Shown here: positions 56,600 through 64,000 of the stretch, one piece after another | Position numbering within the stretch: the stretch's first letter is position 1 | Layout: each line of letters starts with the position of its first letter | NCBI GenBank assembly: GCA_030652035.1 | Contig: JAUSBJ010000033.1 | Coordinates: 1 to 64,000, forward strand | Direction of reading: 5' to 3' | Source: Sulfurimicrobium sp. | GTDB lineage: Bacteria > Pseudomonadota > Gammaproteobacteria > Burkholderiales > Sulfuricellaceae | Length of the DNA stretch: 64,000 nucleotides | Notes under the pieces: generated by a model | The model's input: only the letters and a program-made list of their open reading frames with translations | What the model was told of the DNA's origin: nothing | The model's database searches: none | Program-made: the position numbers and the translations under genes

Positions 56600-57284
56600 T
56601 AGATAATTTCTATGGATTATCTGGTTTGCCATTAGTAAAAGTACTTCCAGCGACTGCACGGTTCGGTCAATAGGCGTGGCTATATTTATGCTTGATTAAC
56701 AGTTTTTGCTGGATCACGCGCCAAACCGTACGCACTCGAATCCCATCCGTCTTGTTCGATCCAAGGTGTAGCCAGGCCTGCACTCGTTCATGTAATGAAG
56801 CGTATTTGTGGCATGGGTCCTTTGCTTCTGATTGAATGGTCCGGGCGCCAGATGGATCGCTGATATCCGCCACAGTATTGGACCTTGGCGGTCCGGTGGA
56901 TATGATGCCGTGCTCGGCTGGGGTGCCGAATCATGCCGGTGGGCGGCCATCTCAGCCGCTACGTTAGGTGTGCGGCAAGGAAGGCGAGTGGCGCGTGCTT
57001 TTGCGAGGACCAAGGGTTTTGTGCTGCGCTTCCACGCCCGCTTGGCAGCCTCGATGGTGATGCTCCCGGCCTGGAAGCCAGGCGAGTATTCAACGAGCAG
57101 GTTGATCGGATCAGTTTAATCAATGGCAATTATAAATAAATTGTAATTGACAATTGTCAATTTAATATTTTGGGATAGGATTCGCACGCGTGTCATATTT
57201 CTATGTTGCATCGAATGGATTGATGCATGTGGGGAAACAGCGCGCGGAAGCGATTCTTACTCAATAAAAGGAAGGGAATTAATA
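56600..57284. other. Long gap after the nifHDK terminator, no recognised gene
   Basis: About 680 bases. Short frames exist on both strands (for example 56667-56873 minus), but none shows a family resemblance or a good ribosome site. AT-rich from 57115. The 3' end holds the FNR-type palindrome and the promoter region of the HiPIP gene. Confidence 0.5.
57145..57162. promoter_or_regulatory. Perfect 18-bp palindrome containing an FNR/CRP-type box
   Basis: AATTGACAATTGTCAATT, with the core TTGAC-N4-GTCAA (57147-57160) close to the FNR/ANR consensus TTGAT-N4-ATCAA. It lies about 125 bases upstream of the HiPIP start in an AT-rich region. Likely controls the HiPIP-cytochrome genes by oxygen or redox state; inference. 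Confidence 0.6.
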
Positions 57285-57575
57285 ATGGAAGACAACATGA
57301 AGCCGACTCGCCGTCAATTCCTCAAGATGGGCGGTGCTGCAATCGCCATGGTTCCGGTGCTGGCTATGAGCTCTAATGCGTTTGCCGCCACCAATGCGCA
57401 GATGCGGGCCACTCTCAAGTATCAGGACAAGCCGGTGGGCGATCAGGATTGCTCCAACTGTATTCAGTTCGTGCCTGGCAAGAAAGCGAGCGATATGGGC
57501 GGATGCAAGATTATCCCCGGTGATACGGAAATTTCGCCCAAGGGCCATTGCGTCGCATGGGCCAAAATTCCATAA
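57285..57575 (+). CDS. High-potential iron-sulfur protein (HiPIP), Tat-exported
   Basis: 96 residues. A twin-arginine signal (KPTRRQFLKMGGAAIAMVPVLAMSSNAFA) precedes the HiPIP domain with Cys56 and Cys59 (DCSNC), Cys74 (MGGCK) and Cys89 (GHCVAW). A periplasmic one-electron carrier. An AAAGGAAGGG ribosome site precedes the ATG. Likely works with the cytochromes downstream. Confidence 0.93.
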   Translation: MEDNMKPTRRQFLKMGGAAIAMVPVLAMSSNAFAATNAQMRATLKYQDKPVGDQDCSNCIQFVPGKKASDMGGCKIIPGDTEISPKGHCVAWAKIP

Positions 57576-57589
57576 GCCGTTGCATATGC

Positions 57590-57621
57590 CAATGACCATG
57601 AATAAATCCAAATGGTCATTG
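57590..57621. terminator. Hairpin after the HiPIP gene
   Basis: CAATGACCAT and ATGGTCATTG form a perfect 10-bp stem with a 12-base loop 14 bases after the stop. No T-run follows, so it may be an RNA-stability or attenuating hairpin between HiPIP and the cytochromes. Confidence 0.55.
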
Positions 57622-57769
57622 CGTTTGGCTCCACCCCCGGTGGTGAAAAAGACTGCGGGGTGGACGCCGGCGATATGTAGAGCAGCGCACTATTAAAACA
57701 GCAAGATCATGAGTTGACAGCACGAAACGCTGATGGTCAAGCCATCTCACTTCGAAGTGGAGAAGCCAG

Positions 57770-58144
57770 GTGAAGAGAAAAGTTTTGCTGCAAGGTCTTA
57801 TTATACCGACCGTCGCGTGTGCGCTCACAGTGCCATCGGCAGCGATGTCCAAAGAGTTCGGCGATATCGTAATGAACAGAACCGCGGACAGCATGGCCAA
57901 GGCCGGCGTCGGGGCGGCCACGTTCCCGCATTGGTTCCATCGGATACGCTACAAATGCAAGGTGTGCCATGACGAGATTTTCGTGATGAAGGCCGGTGCG
58001 AACAATGTCAACATGCGCGACATGATGGATGGGAAGTCTTGCGGCGTTTGCCATAATGGGCAAGTTGCCTGGGAGATGACCTATTGCGACAAGTGCCACT
58101 CCGCTGAAAAAGAAGGCGTGGTCACTCAGGGGGCGAGCAAATGA
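57770..58144 (+). CDS. Triheme c7-type cytochrome (1)
   Basis: 124 residues. Signal peptide MKRKVLLQGLIIPTVACALTVPSAAMS. Three haem motifs CKVCH (63-67), CGVCH (91-95) and CDKCH (106-110), with extra His residues in TFPHWFHRIRY as likely distal ligands. It matches the c(7)-type triheme domain. It overlaps the next gene as ATGA. Confidence 0.9.
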   Translation: MKRKVLLQGLIIPTVACALTVPSAAMSKEFGDIVMNRTADSMAKAGVGAATFPHWFHRIRYKCKVCHDEIFVMKAGANNVNMRDMMDGKSCGVCHNGQVAWEMTYCDKCHSAEKEGVVTQGASK

Positions 58145-58986
58145 TAGCCAGGGGGGGTGCCATGCACATGACAGAACACAATACAACCAAAATCCTCTCT
58201 TCGCTGAGCATTCTTGCGTTGCTCATCGCGCTTACGGGATGCCAGGTAACGCCCACGAGTGCCGAAATCCCGGCAGGCGCACCTGACAAGGCTGCCATGA
58301 GCGCCACCGAGGCGGCGGTCGATGCTGCACCTCAGCCGGCGGCGAAACCGGAGCCCCAAACGCAGTTGGACCCGGCTGTAGCTGTGGTGGATGCGTTGGC
58401 AACACAGCAAAATCCCGTTCCAAGCAAAGAACTGGATCCAAAGCCGAACGTGCAGCCTATTCCCGTCACGCCTGTGAAGATCAATCCAAATGATCCGAAA
58501 AGCACCATCTACTTGGGCAGCGACGGAAAGCTGGCCGGGACCGGAGATGTGAACAAACCGGCAAGTGCCGCCTACAGTATTGGTGGGGGTGCGCACCCTC
58601 TCGCCTTGCAGGCGGCAACCACTCCCAAAGATAAATTCGGTTTGGCCGACTGGGTCGCCATGGTTAACCAAGGCTTGATTCAACCCAAGGGCTCTCTCGA
58701 TCCGGCGGCAGTAGAGGCTCCGGCATTGGATCTCGATGTCGTGATCACGTCCAAGGGCGACTTTGTCAAGGATGTCCTGTTCACCCATCGCGTTCACAAC
58801 TACTGGTTTAATTGCGACACCTGCCATCCCAAGTTTTTTGAAATGGCCAAGGGTACGACCAAGATGGATATGAAGGGGATTGGCGAGGGCAAGTGGTGTG
58901 GCGCATGCCACAGCAAGGTGGCTTTCCCGCTGACTGATTGCGCGCGTTGCCATTCCCAGGAAAAAGCCGCTGTCGGCAAGAAGTGA
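58141..58986 (+). CDS. Triheme c7-type cytochrome (2), predicted lipoprotein
   Basis: 281 residues. Signal with lipobox LTGC (Cys34 from this start; the ATG at 58162 is an alternative), then a Pro/Ala-rich linker (about 40-115), an unassigned domain (about 120-210) with FGLADWVAMVNQGLIQPKG, and a C-terminal triheme domain: CDTCH 225-229, CGACH 253-257, CARCH 267-271, preceded by LFTHRVHNYWFN. Probably outer-membrane anchored on the periplasmic or outer face. Confidence 0.88.
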   Translation: MIARGGAMHMTEHNTTKILSSLSILALLIALTGCQVTPTSAEIPAGAPDKAAMSATEAAVDAAPQPAAKPEPQTQLDPAVAVVDALATQQNPVPSKELDPKPNVQPIPVTPVKINPNDPKSTIYLGSDGKLAGTGDVNKPASAAYSIGGGAHPLALQAATTPKDKFGLADWVAMVNQGLIQPKGSLDPAAVEAPALDLDVVITSKGDFVKDVLFTHRVHNYWFNCDTCHPKFFEMAKGTTKMDMKGIGEGKWCGACHSKVAFPLTDCARCHSQEKAAVGKK

Positions 58987-58987
58987 T

Positions 58988-59722
58988 ATGAAGCATTGCC
59001 GATGGCGCTACACGGTTCGTTTTGCGCCGTTGGCGATCTTGTTGGGGCTGGCGGGAATGCCCTGCCTCAGCCATTCCGCCGACGAAGTGAAACTGGACGA
59101 CGGTTTTTCGGCGAATCTGGACTGGGACCCGAGTACCCGAAGCGATTGCAAAGCGGCTCTTCGGTCGAATTGCAATGCTCCCCAGGAAGATTTCATCAGG
59201 GCGTTACGGCGGGACTTCAACCTGTCCCAGATTATCAGTTCCGCCAATCTGCCAGCTCCTCCCGCCCTGGCCGCCTTGCCCCGGGACAAAAACGGCATCG
59301 TCCACTGGGTCAAGGCCGTGGCCGAAGGGATGATCAAACCCAGGGACGATATTTACGGCCCCAAATCCACCAATGTCGCGGATTCATTCGTAAGGGCGGG
59401 CCTTGTCGAGTCGAAGGATGATTTCACGGGATTATTGGGCGGCCTGGACAGCGAGCATTTTAAAAGATTGATCGTGATGCAGGTGAAAAACCACTTTATG
59501 GCAGACGTGCTGTTCCCACACGGCATGCATACCTACTGGGTAAATTGCTCCAGCTGCCATCCTAAGCCGTTCGTCCCGAAGATCGGCGCCAATGACATCA
59601 AGATGAAGGCCATCCTGGAGGGCGAGTATTGCGGCAAATGCCATGGCAAGGTTGCCTTTCCCATTGTGTCATTCGAAAACTGCGTACGCTGCCATGTGGT
59701 CAGCAAAAAAACGGGCTTTTGA
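58988..59722 (+). CDS. Triheme c7-type cytochrome (3)
   Basis: 244 residues. Signal peptide to about Ala31 (LSHSADE). The N-terminal half includes GIVHWVKAVAEGMIKPRDD, clearly related to the same part of cytochrome (2). Haem motifs CSSCH 187-191, CGKCH 215-219, CVRCH 232-236, preceded by LFPHGMHTYWVN. Cytochromes 2 and 3 are paralogues; 1 is the bare haem domain. Starts one base after the previous stop. Confidence 0.88.
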   Translation: MKHCRWRYTVRFAPLAILLGLAGMPCLSHSADEVKLDDGFSANLDWDPSTRSDCKAALRSNCNAPQEDFIRALRRDFNLSQIISSANLPAPPALAALPRDKNGIVHWVKAVAEGMIKPRDDIYGPKSTNVADSFVRAGLVESKDDFTGLLGGLDSEHFKRLIVMQVKNHFMADVLFPHGMHTYWVNCSSCHPKPFVPKIGANDIKMKAILEGEYCGKCHGKVAFPIVSFENCVRCHVVSKKTGF

Positions 59723-60118
59723 GGGATTTGCCCTGGAAATCCCAGTTGGGCAGGGTGGCGTGTGCGGTTTTTGGGGTGTAGGGCAATTCGCGGCGGCGCA
59801 CTAGGACTATATTCCACCTATCTGCATAAACCCCCCGCGGCGATTCGGGCGCCAGAGTGGTCCGGACCCTGAAAGCAATATGACCATGGGTTGATATCAG
59901 CCTGATCCTCGACGGCACACCTCAGTCCCGCACCGCCCTGCCGGGTGGTTATCCATAATGAAATTGGCGGCCGCATCCCGCCGCTGCCAAGCAGAAATCC
60001 TTCCTCCAGTCAGTGATGCACATGGCTCAGATTCAGCCGGTATTTGTTCAGTAGAGAACTTTTTTTCTTCAGGCCAGCCCCTATCTGGAAGCATTCCCGT
60101 TCCATTCAGGCAATAAGC
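59723..60118. other. Gap after the cytochromes, nothing recognised
   Basis: About 400 bases without a credible gene, repeat or terminator with a T-run. Promoter of the DUF3050 gene is expected here but not identified. Confidence 0.4.
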
Positions 60119-60919
60119 ATGACCACACTTACATTTGAGCAACAGTTTTCAGGAATCGTCGCCAAACACCACGCACTCGAAGCCCACCCCGTATTTTCCG
60201 CGATCAGGGATATTGAAGGCCTGCGCTTGTTCATGTCGTGGCACGTGTTTGCGGTGTGGGATTTCATGTCCCTGCTCAAGCAGCTTCAGCGCCAGTTGAC
60301 CTGCGTAGGCCTGCCATGGGTGCCTCCGGCAAACCCGGTGGCGGCCCGGCTGATCAATGAAATCGTGCTTGGTGAGGAATGTGACGACTTGCCGGGCGGC
60401 GGCCATCTCAGCCACTACGAGATGTATCTGCTGGCGATGAGGGAAATCGGCGCTTCCACCGAGCAGGTCGAGGATTTCGTGGCGCGCGTCCGCGCAGGCA
60501 TTCCGGTCGAGGCCGCGTTGACGGCCGTGGGCGCAGATCCGGCCATCCGTCGTTTTGTGAGCAGTACGCTGGATACGGCCACTAAAGGCAGCGTGCGCCA
60601 GGTACTGGGCAGTTTCTTTTTTGGCCGGGAAAACGTCATCCCCACCATGTTCCGCAGCCTGCTGGCTCACTGGCATATAGATGAAAAAGAGGCGCCGATG
60701 TTCGTGTATTACCTCAATCGCCATATCGAGCTCGACGGCGACAGCCATGGCCCGGCGGCCTGGAAAATCATCAACGAACTGGCTGGAGATGATCCACTGG
60801 CCATCGAACAACTCAAATCTGCGGCAGAGGAAGCCATCCATGCGCGCCACGACTTATGGGATGGCCTGGCGGAACAACTGAGAAATAATCACCAGCCTGC
60901 CAAAATAGGTTCATTCTGA
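60119..60919 (+). CDS. DUF3050 family protein (haem-oxygenase-like fold)
   Basis: 266 residues from the ATG at 60119 (MTTLTFEQQFSGIVAKHHALEAHPVFSAI). LRLFMSWHVFAVWDFMSLLKQLQRQLT, NEIVLGEECDD, HLSHYEMYLLAM and YYLNRHIELDGDSHGPAAW are conserved DUF3050 blocks. The Glu/His pattern recalls haem-oxygenase-like diiron oxidases, but no activity is known. Isolated gene. Confidence 0.85.
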   Translation: MTTLTFEQQFSGIVAKHHALEAHPVFSAIRDIEGLRLFMSWHVFAVWDFMSLLKQLQRQLTCVGLPWVPPANPVAARLINEIVLGEECDDLPGGGHLSHYEMYLLAMREIGASTEQVEDFVARVRAGIPVEAALTAVGADPAIRRFVSSTLDTATKGSVRQVLGSFFFGRENVIPTMFRSLLAHWHIDEKEAPMFVYYLNRHIELDGDSHGPAAWKIINELAGDDPLAIEQLKSAAEEAIHARHDLWDGLAEQLRNNHQPAKIGSF

Positions 60920-61293
60920 AAGCCGCATTTCATCGCAAATGACGCTTTGGTTCGCAAAATAAAACAAGGTTTTGATGAATTTAAAAGGCTTGCCCATCGG
61001 GTAAGTTGCGAACGCTACCCAAGTTACGAAATTCTTTTGCGCCCTTCGCTGTTAACTTTTTTAGATTCAATGTGCGTCGGCGGCTACTGCAATTTGCTGG
61101 CCTCTCAACAACGCCTTCAGATGCGCGGCCATATCCAGTTCGAGATCATCACCGCGAATTGCATCAAGCCTTATATCAGGCCTATCATGGATACAAGGGC
61201 TATGCGATATCTGCATGCTGTCTTTAGTAGTGCGGGTGGAGTTTGGTTATTTGAGGTTAATTTCCTTGTTTTTTATATAAAGAGATAATCGCC
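60920..61293. other. Gap before the rhodanese gene, possible decayed sequence
   Basis: About 370 AT-richer bases. Frames on both strands are short and disagree with each other. It may be a decayed gene, but no family could be named. Confidence 0.35.
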
Positions 61294-61716
61294 GTGCAAA
61301 TGCTATTGAATCCTGTGATTTTGGTATTTGTGTTTCTGTTTGGCATGTCGCCGCTTCATGCTGATGAAAACGTTGAGACGCCTGTCAAGCTGGAAGGCGG
61401 CACTATCGTTGCGCCGGCTCAGGTGATGAAGTGGATGGATAGCAAGGAGCCGATTTTCATTCTCGACGTGCGCCGCCCTAGCCATTATGAGGAAAGCCAT
61501 TTGCCCGCCGCCAGGCACATTTTTGTCACCCGCCTGGATGAGCATCTCGGCAAAGTACCCAAAACAGGTAAGGTAGTGATATACAGCGATGGCCCTAACG
61601 GCTGGAAAAGCTACCGGGCGGCTGAAAACCTGATCGGCAAAGGCTGGAAGAATATTTACTGGATGCGCGAAGGCGTCTACGGCTGGAAAGCTGCCGGTTA
61701 TCCGCTCTCCAGATAG
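61294..61716 (+). CDS. Exported rhodanese-like protein lacking the active-site cysteine
   Basis: 140 residues. Signal peptide MQMLLNPVILVFVFLFGMSPLHA. Rhodanese fold: FILDVRRPSHYEESHLPAARHI, and the active-site loop region VVIYSDGPNGWKSYRAAENL where the usual Cys is replaced (SDGPNG). Hence probably not a sulfurtransferase but a binding or structural domain. Periplasmic. Confidence 0.85.
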   Translation: MQMLLNPVILVFVFLFGMSPLHADENVETPVKLEGGTIVAPAQVMKWMDSKEPIFILDVRRPSHYEESHLPAARHIFVTRLDEHLGKVPKTGKVVIYSDGPNGWKSYRAAENLIGKGWKNIYWMREGVYGWKAAGYPLSR

Positions 61717-61742
61717 TATAAAGCGTGTCCATGTAGCGAGCC

Positions 61743-63041
61743 ATGTCTCTATCCCCGTTCAAACATCTGTTGTGGCGAAACATGAGCTTTACCGCCAAGC
61801 TCGGGGTGCTGCTGTTACCCGGTCTGGTCGCTTTTCTCGCGCTGGCGGGCTGGGGCGTCTATCGCAATGCCGCTGTGGCCGAAGTAGATCAAAACCTGGA
61901 AAGGTTGACTGAGTTGCGTGCCGATGCACTCGAACTCGGCTTCATGTCACAACGCTACTCCTGGGCGGTGGCCCACTCCATCAAGGAAGCCGCAGCAATC
62001 AATCACCGTTTCATGGCGCGCTCACTTGACGATATTCGCGCCATACGGCCCTGGCTGGACAGCGCTTACCCATTCCTGACACGAGATCTCAATGACCTGG
62101 CCGATCAGACCAGGCGGGTGCTGAAAGCCGAACCCATAGCCGGGATGGGCGTGGAAGAGGAATCCCAGTTACTGACCGACATGGTGCATGATTTCAACAA
62201 AAAGCTCGCCACTCAAGGCGAATTGCAACTCACCCTGAAGGAAGAAGCGCACCAGCGCTTTGACACTTGGACCTATATTCTCCTCGTCATCGGTATCTTG
62301 CTGCTGGGTTCTGTCATTCTGGTCATGCGCCGGGTGGTCGTCACACCCATACACCGGGCAATTTCCTTGGCAAAGCTCATCGCTAGCGGCAACCTGGCCC
62401 AGAATCTCGACGAAACTTCGCACGATGAATTTGGCGAACTCGGCCACTGCCTCAATACCATGGCCGCCTCACTTCGGAGTAGCCAGGACAAGCTGAAGGA
62501 AATCAGCATCCGCGACTTCCTCACCGGTCTTTACAACGTGCGCGAATTCAACCGCCTGCTGACTGAGGAAATGGTGCGCGAACGCCGATATGGCCGCCAG
62601 AATGCGCTGCTTATGCTGGATATCGATCACTTCAAGCAGATTAACGACACCCATGGACACCTCGCAGGTGACGAGGTGCTGCGTTCGCTCGGCAGCCGCA
62701 TCAGGGATCATATTCGCCCCAGCGATCATGCCGCTCGCTATGGCGGCGAGGAATTCGCCATCATCCTGACTGAAACTCCCTACAAGAGTGCTCTGGTTGC
62801 CGCCGAACAGCTGCGCCGCCATATCTGTTCGGAACCCTTTACCATTGGCGGCGGCATGAGCCTCGACGTCACTGTCAGCATCGGCGTGGCCGGCTACCCG
62901 GAGCATGGCAATACGGAGGTTGCCCTGGTCAAATCGGCCGACGACGCGCTTTACAAGGCCAAAAATTCCGGGCGCAACCAGGTATGTGGCGCTGCCGGTC
63001 TGAATGCATCTGACATTCATCAAGCCCCAGCCAACGGCTGA
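61743..63041 (+). CDS. Diguanylate cyclase with HAMP and GGDEF domains
   Basis: 432 residues. TM helices at about 20-42 and 175-197 enclose a periplasmic helical sensor. A HAMP segment (VTPIHRAISLAKLIASGNLAQNL) is followed by a GGDEF domain from about residue 245 (IRDFLTGLYNVREF) with the active-site ARYGGEEFAIIL. Likely makes cyclic di-GMP in response to an unknown periplasmic signal. Confidence 0.94.
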   Translation: MSLSPFKHLLWRNMSFTAKLGVLLLPGLVAFLALAGWGVYRNAAVAEVDQNLERLTELRADALELGFMSQRYSWAVAHSIKEAAAINHRFMARSLDDIRAIRPWLDSAYPFLTRDLNDLADQTRRVLKAEPIAGMGVEEESQLLTDMVHDFNKKLATQGELQLTLKEEAHQRFDTWTYILLVIGILLLGSVILVMRRVVVTPIHRAISLAKLIASGNLAQNLDETSHDEFGELGHCLNTMAASLRSSQDKLKEISIRDFLTGLYNVREFNRLLTEEMVRERRYGRQNALLMLDIDHFKQINDTHGHLAGDEVLRSLGSRIRDHIRPSDHAARYGGEEFAIILTETPYKSALVAAEQLRRHICSEPFTIGGGMSLDVTVSIGVAGYPEHGNTEVALVKSADDALYKAKNSGRNQVCGAAGLNASDIHQAPANG

Positions 63042-63155
63042 GGCAAGCTGCCGCCAGTTCATCGCCTCGCTCTGGCAGACTTCATTGACAATCTGCCATC
63101 TACAGCAAGATCTATCGCCTGTTCGGGGTGTTGTTTTTTATCAATACCTGGATTT

Positions 63156-64000
63156 TTACGTTATTTGGCGGGCACGTTCTGGTGCTTTGCCGCGCTTGAG
63201 CCGCCGGTACAGGGTGTTTCGGCTGATCCCGAGGCGCCGGGCGGCTTCTGACATGTTTCCTCCTGTCAATCTGACAGCATGCTCGATCATCGACTCGGAC
63301 AAAGCCCGCAGATTCTCCGAAGGCGGTGTTTCCAACGCGCATTGGCGAGGCATCTGGCTGCGCAGTTCCTCGATCAGATCGTCGGGCAGATGACGCCATG
63401 TGATCAGCGTTTCACCTGCGTCGAGCAGCGCGCAAGCCGTGCGGATGGCATTGCAAAGCTGGCGCAGATTGCCGGGCCAGGGATGGTCGGCGAAGCGTGG
63501 CACCAGCGAGGCATCCAGGGCAAGCGCTCTTCCCGGCGCCGACTCCTCGATCAGCCGTGCAACGAGGACGGAAAAATCGCTGCGCTCGCGCAGGGCGGGT
63601 AGCGCCAGTGTCATGCCGTTGATCCGGTAGTAGAGGTCGGGGCGGAATCGACCGGCCTCCATTTCGGCTTTCAGGTTTCTGTGCGTCGCGCAAATCAGTG
63701 CGAAGTCCACTGCTATCGACTGGCCGCCGCCAAGCGGTATTACCTGCCGCTCATGCAATACGCACAGTAGGCGTGCTTGCATTGCCAGCGGCATGTCGCC
63801 GATTTCATCGAGGAATAATGTGCCGCCGTTGGCCTCGCGGATGCGGCCGGGCGACCCCTCGCGGCGAGCACCGGTAAATGCGCCGGGAACATAACCGAAG
63901 AGTTCGGCCTCGATCAGGGTTTCCGGCAGGGCGGCGCAATTCACCGTGATGAGTGGCTTGTTGCGGCGCGGACCTGATTCGTGCATGGCGCGGACGAAGA
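63156..64000 (-). CDS. Sigma-54-dependent Fis-family activator, C-terminal part
   Basis: The frame runs past the right edge (FVRAMHESGPRR continues from outside), so the N-terminus is missing. Visible: AAA+ domain with GAFTGARREG, Walker B TLFLDEIGDMPL, RPDLYYRINGMTLALPALRERSD and WPGNLRQL, then a Fis-type helix-turn-helix (GGNMSEAARRLGISRNTLYRRLKRG). It resembles AcoR-type activators. Targets unknown. Confidence 0.92.
   Translation of the reverse strand, partial: FVRAMHESGPRRNKPLITVNCAALPETLIEAELFGYVPGAFTGARREGSPGRIREANGGTLFLDEIGDMPLAMQARLLCVLHERQVIPLGGGQSIAVDFALICATHRNLKAEMEAGRFRPDLYYRINGMTLALPALRERSDFSVLVARLIEESAPGRALALDASLVPRFADHPWPGNLRQLCNAIRTACALLDAGETLITWRHLPDDLIEELRSQMPRQCALETPPSENLRALSESMIEHAVRLTGGNMSEAARRLGISRNTLYRRLKRGKAPERARQIT

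Noticed and set aside
56667-56873. Small minus-strand gene after the nif terminator
   Set aside because: No ribosome site, no recognisable family and an uneven composition; kept as an unassigned gap.
60947-61288. 113-codon hypothetical gene
   Set aside because: Poor start context, mixed composition and competing frames on both strands; it looks like decayed sequence.

Overview
The window reads as the chromosome of a diazotrophic betaproteobacterium, probably near the Sulfuricellaceae/Gallionellaceae branch of the Nitrosomonadales. That placement is inferred from the gene content: NifL-independent NifA, fixABCX, draTG, a YeeE/YedE sulfur transporter, bacteriohemerythrins and multihaem cytochromes. 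It was not tested by phylogeny. No tRNA, rRNA or CRISPR array was seen.

Layout. 1-20.7 kb is mostly housekeeping: an M20 peptidase fragment, a HerA-like ATPase, yebC-ruvC-ruvA, a small three-gene toxin-antitoxin-like module, ruvB-ybgC-tolQRAB-pal-cpoB-queE-queC, a sulfur-compound transporter, then on the minus strand ispH, an FKBP, lspA-ileS-ribF, a SCO1-like protein and a small membrane protein. 20.9-28.9 kb is the first nitrogen-fixation block (nifV, nifW, fixABCX, a ferritin-like protein, a 2Fe-2S ferredoxin, nifA) behind a NifA site and a sigma-54 promoter. 29.3-36.6 kb is an insertion-like segment: an IS91-type transposase with its integrase, a remnant with terminal inverted repeats, and a complete ptxABCDE phosphite uptake/oxidation operon preceded by a Pho-box-like site. 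36.8-42.3 kb is the second nif block (nifB, ferredoxin, IscA-like, LRV Fe-S protein, nifZ, a nifZ-nifT fusion, a SIR2-like protein). 42.8-48.5 kb is accessory DNA (bacteriohemerythrin, REP-associated transposase with its palindromes, a MerR/NADPH-oxidoreductase pair, a second Y1-type transposase, a lipoprotein hydrolase, an acetyltransferase). 48.6-56.6 kb holds the minus-strand draT-unknown-draG-hemerythrin group, divergent from nifHDK and a 2Fe-2S ferredoxin, closed by a strong terminator. 57.1-59.7 kb carries a HiPIP and three triheme c-type cytochromes behind an FNR-type palindrome. The last part has a DUF3050 protein, a cysteine-less rhodanese, a diguanylate cyclase and the end of a sigma-54 activator.

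How it works together. NifA with the oxygen-sensing cysteine motif should switch on three sigma-54 promoters (nifV, nifB, nifH), each with a TGT-N10-ACA upstream site. FixABCX and the ferredoxins can feed electrons to NifHDK. DraT/DraG should switch NifH off and on by ADP-ribosylation. Hemerythrins may buffer oxygen. nifEN, nifX, nifU, nifS and nifL are absent here and would have to lie elsewhere. The intergenic gaps are packed with several families of long imperfect inverted repeats; one palindrome of this kind sits in frame inside ileS.
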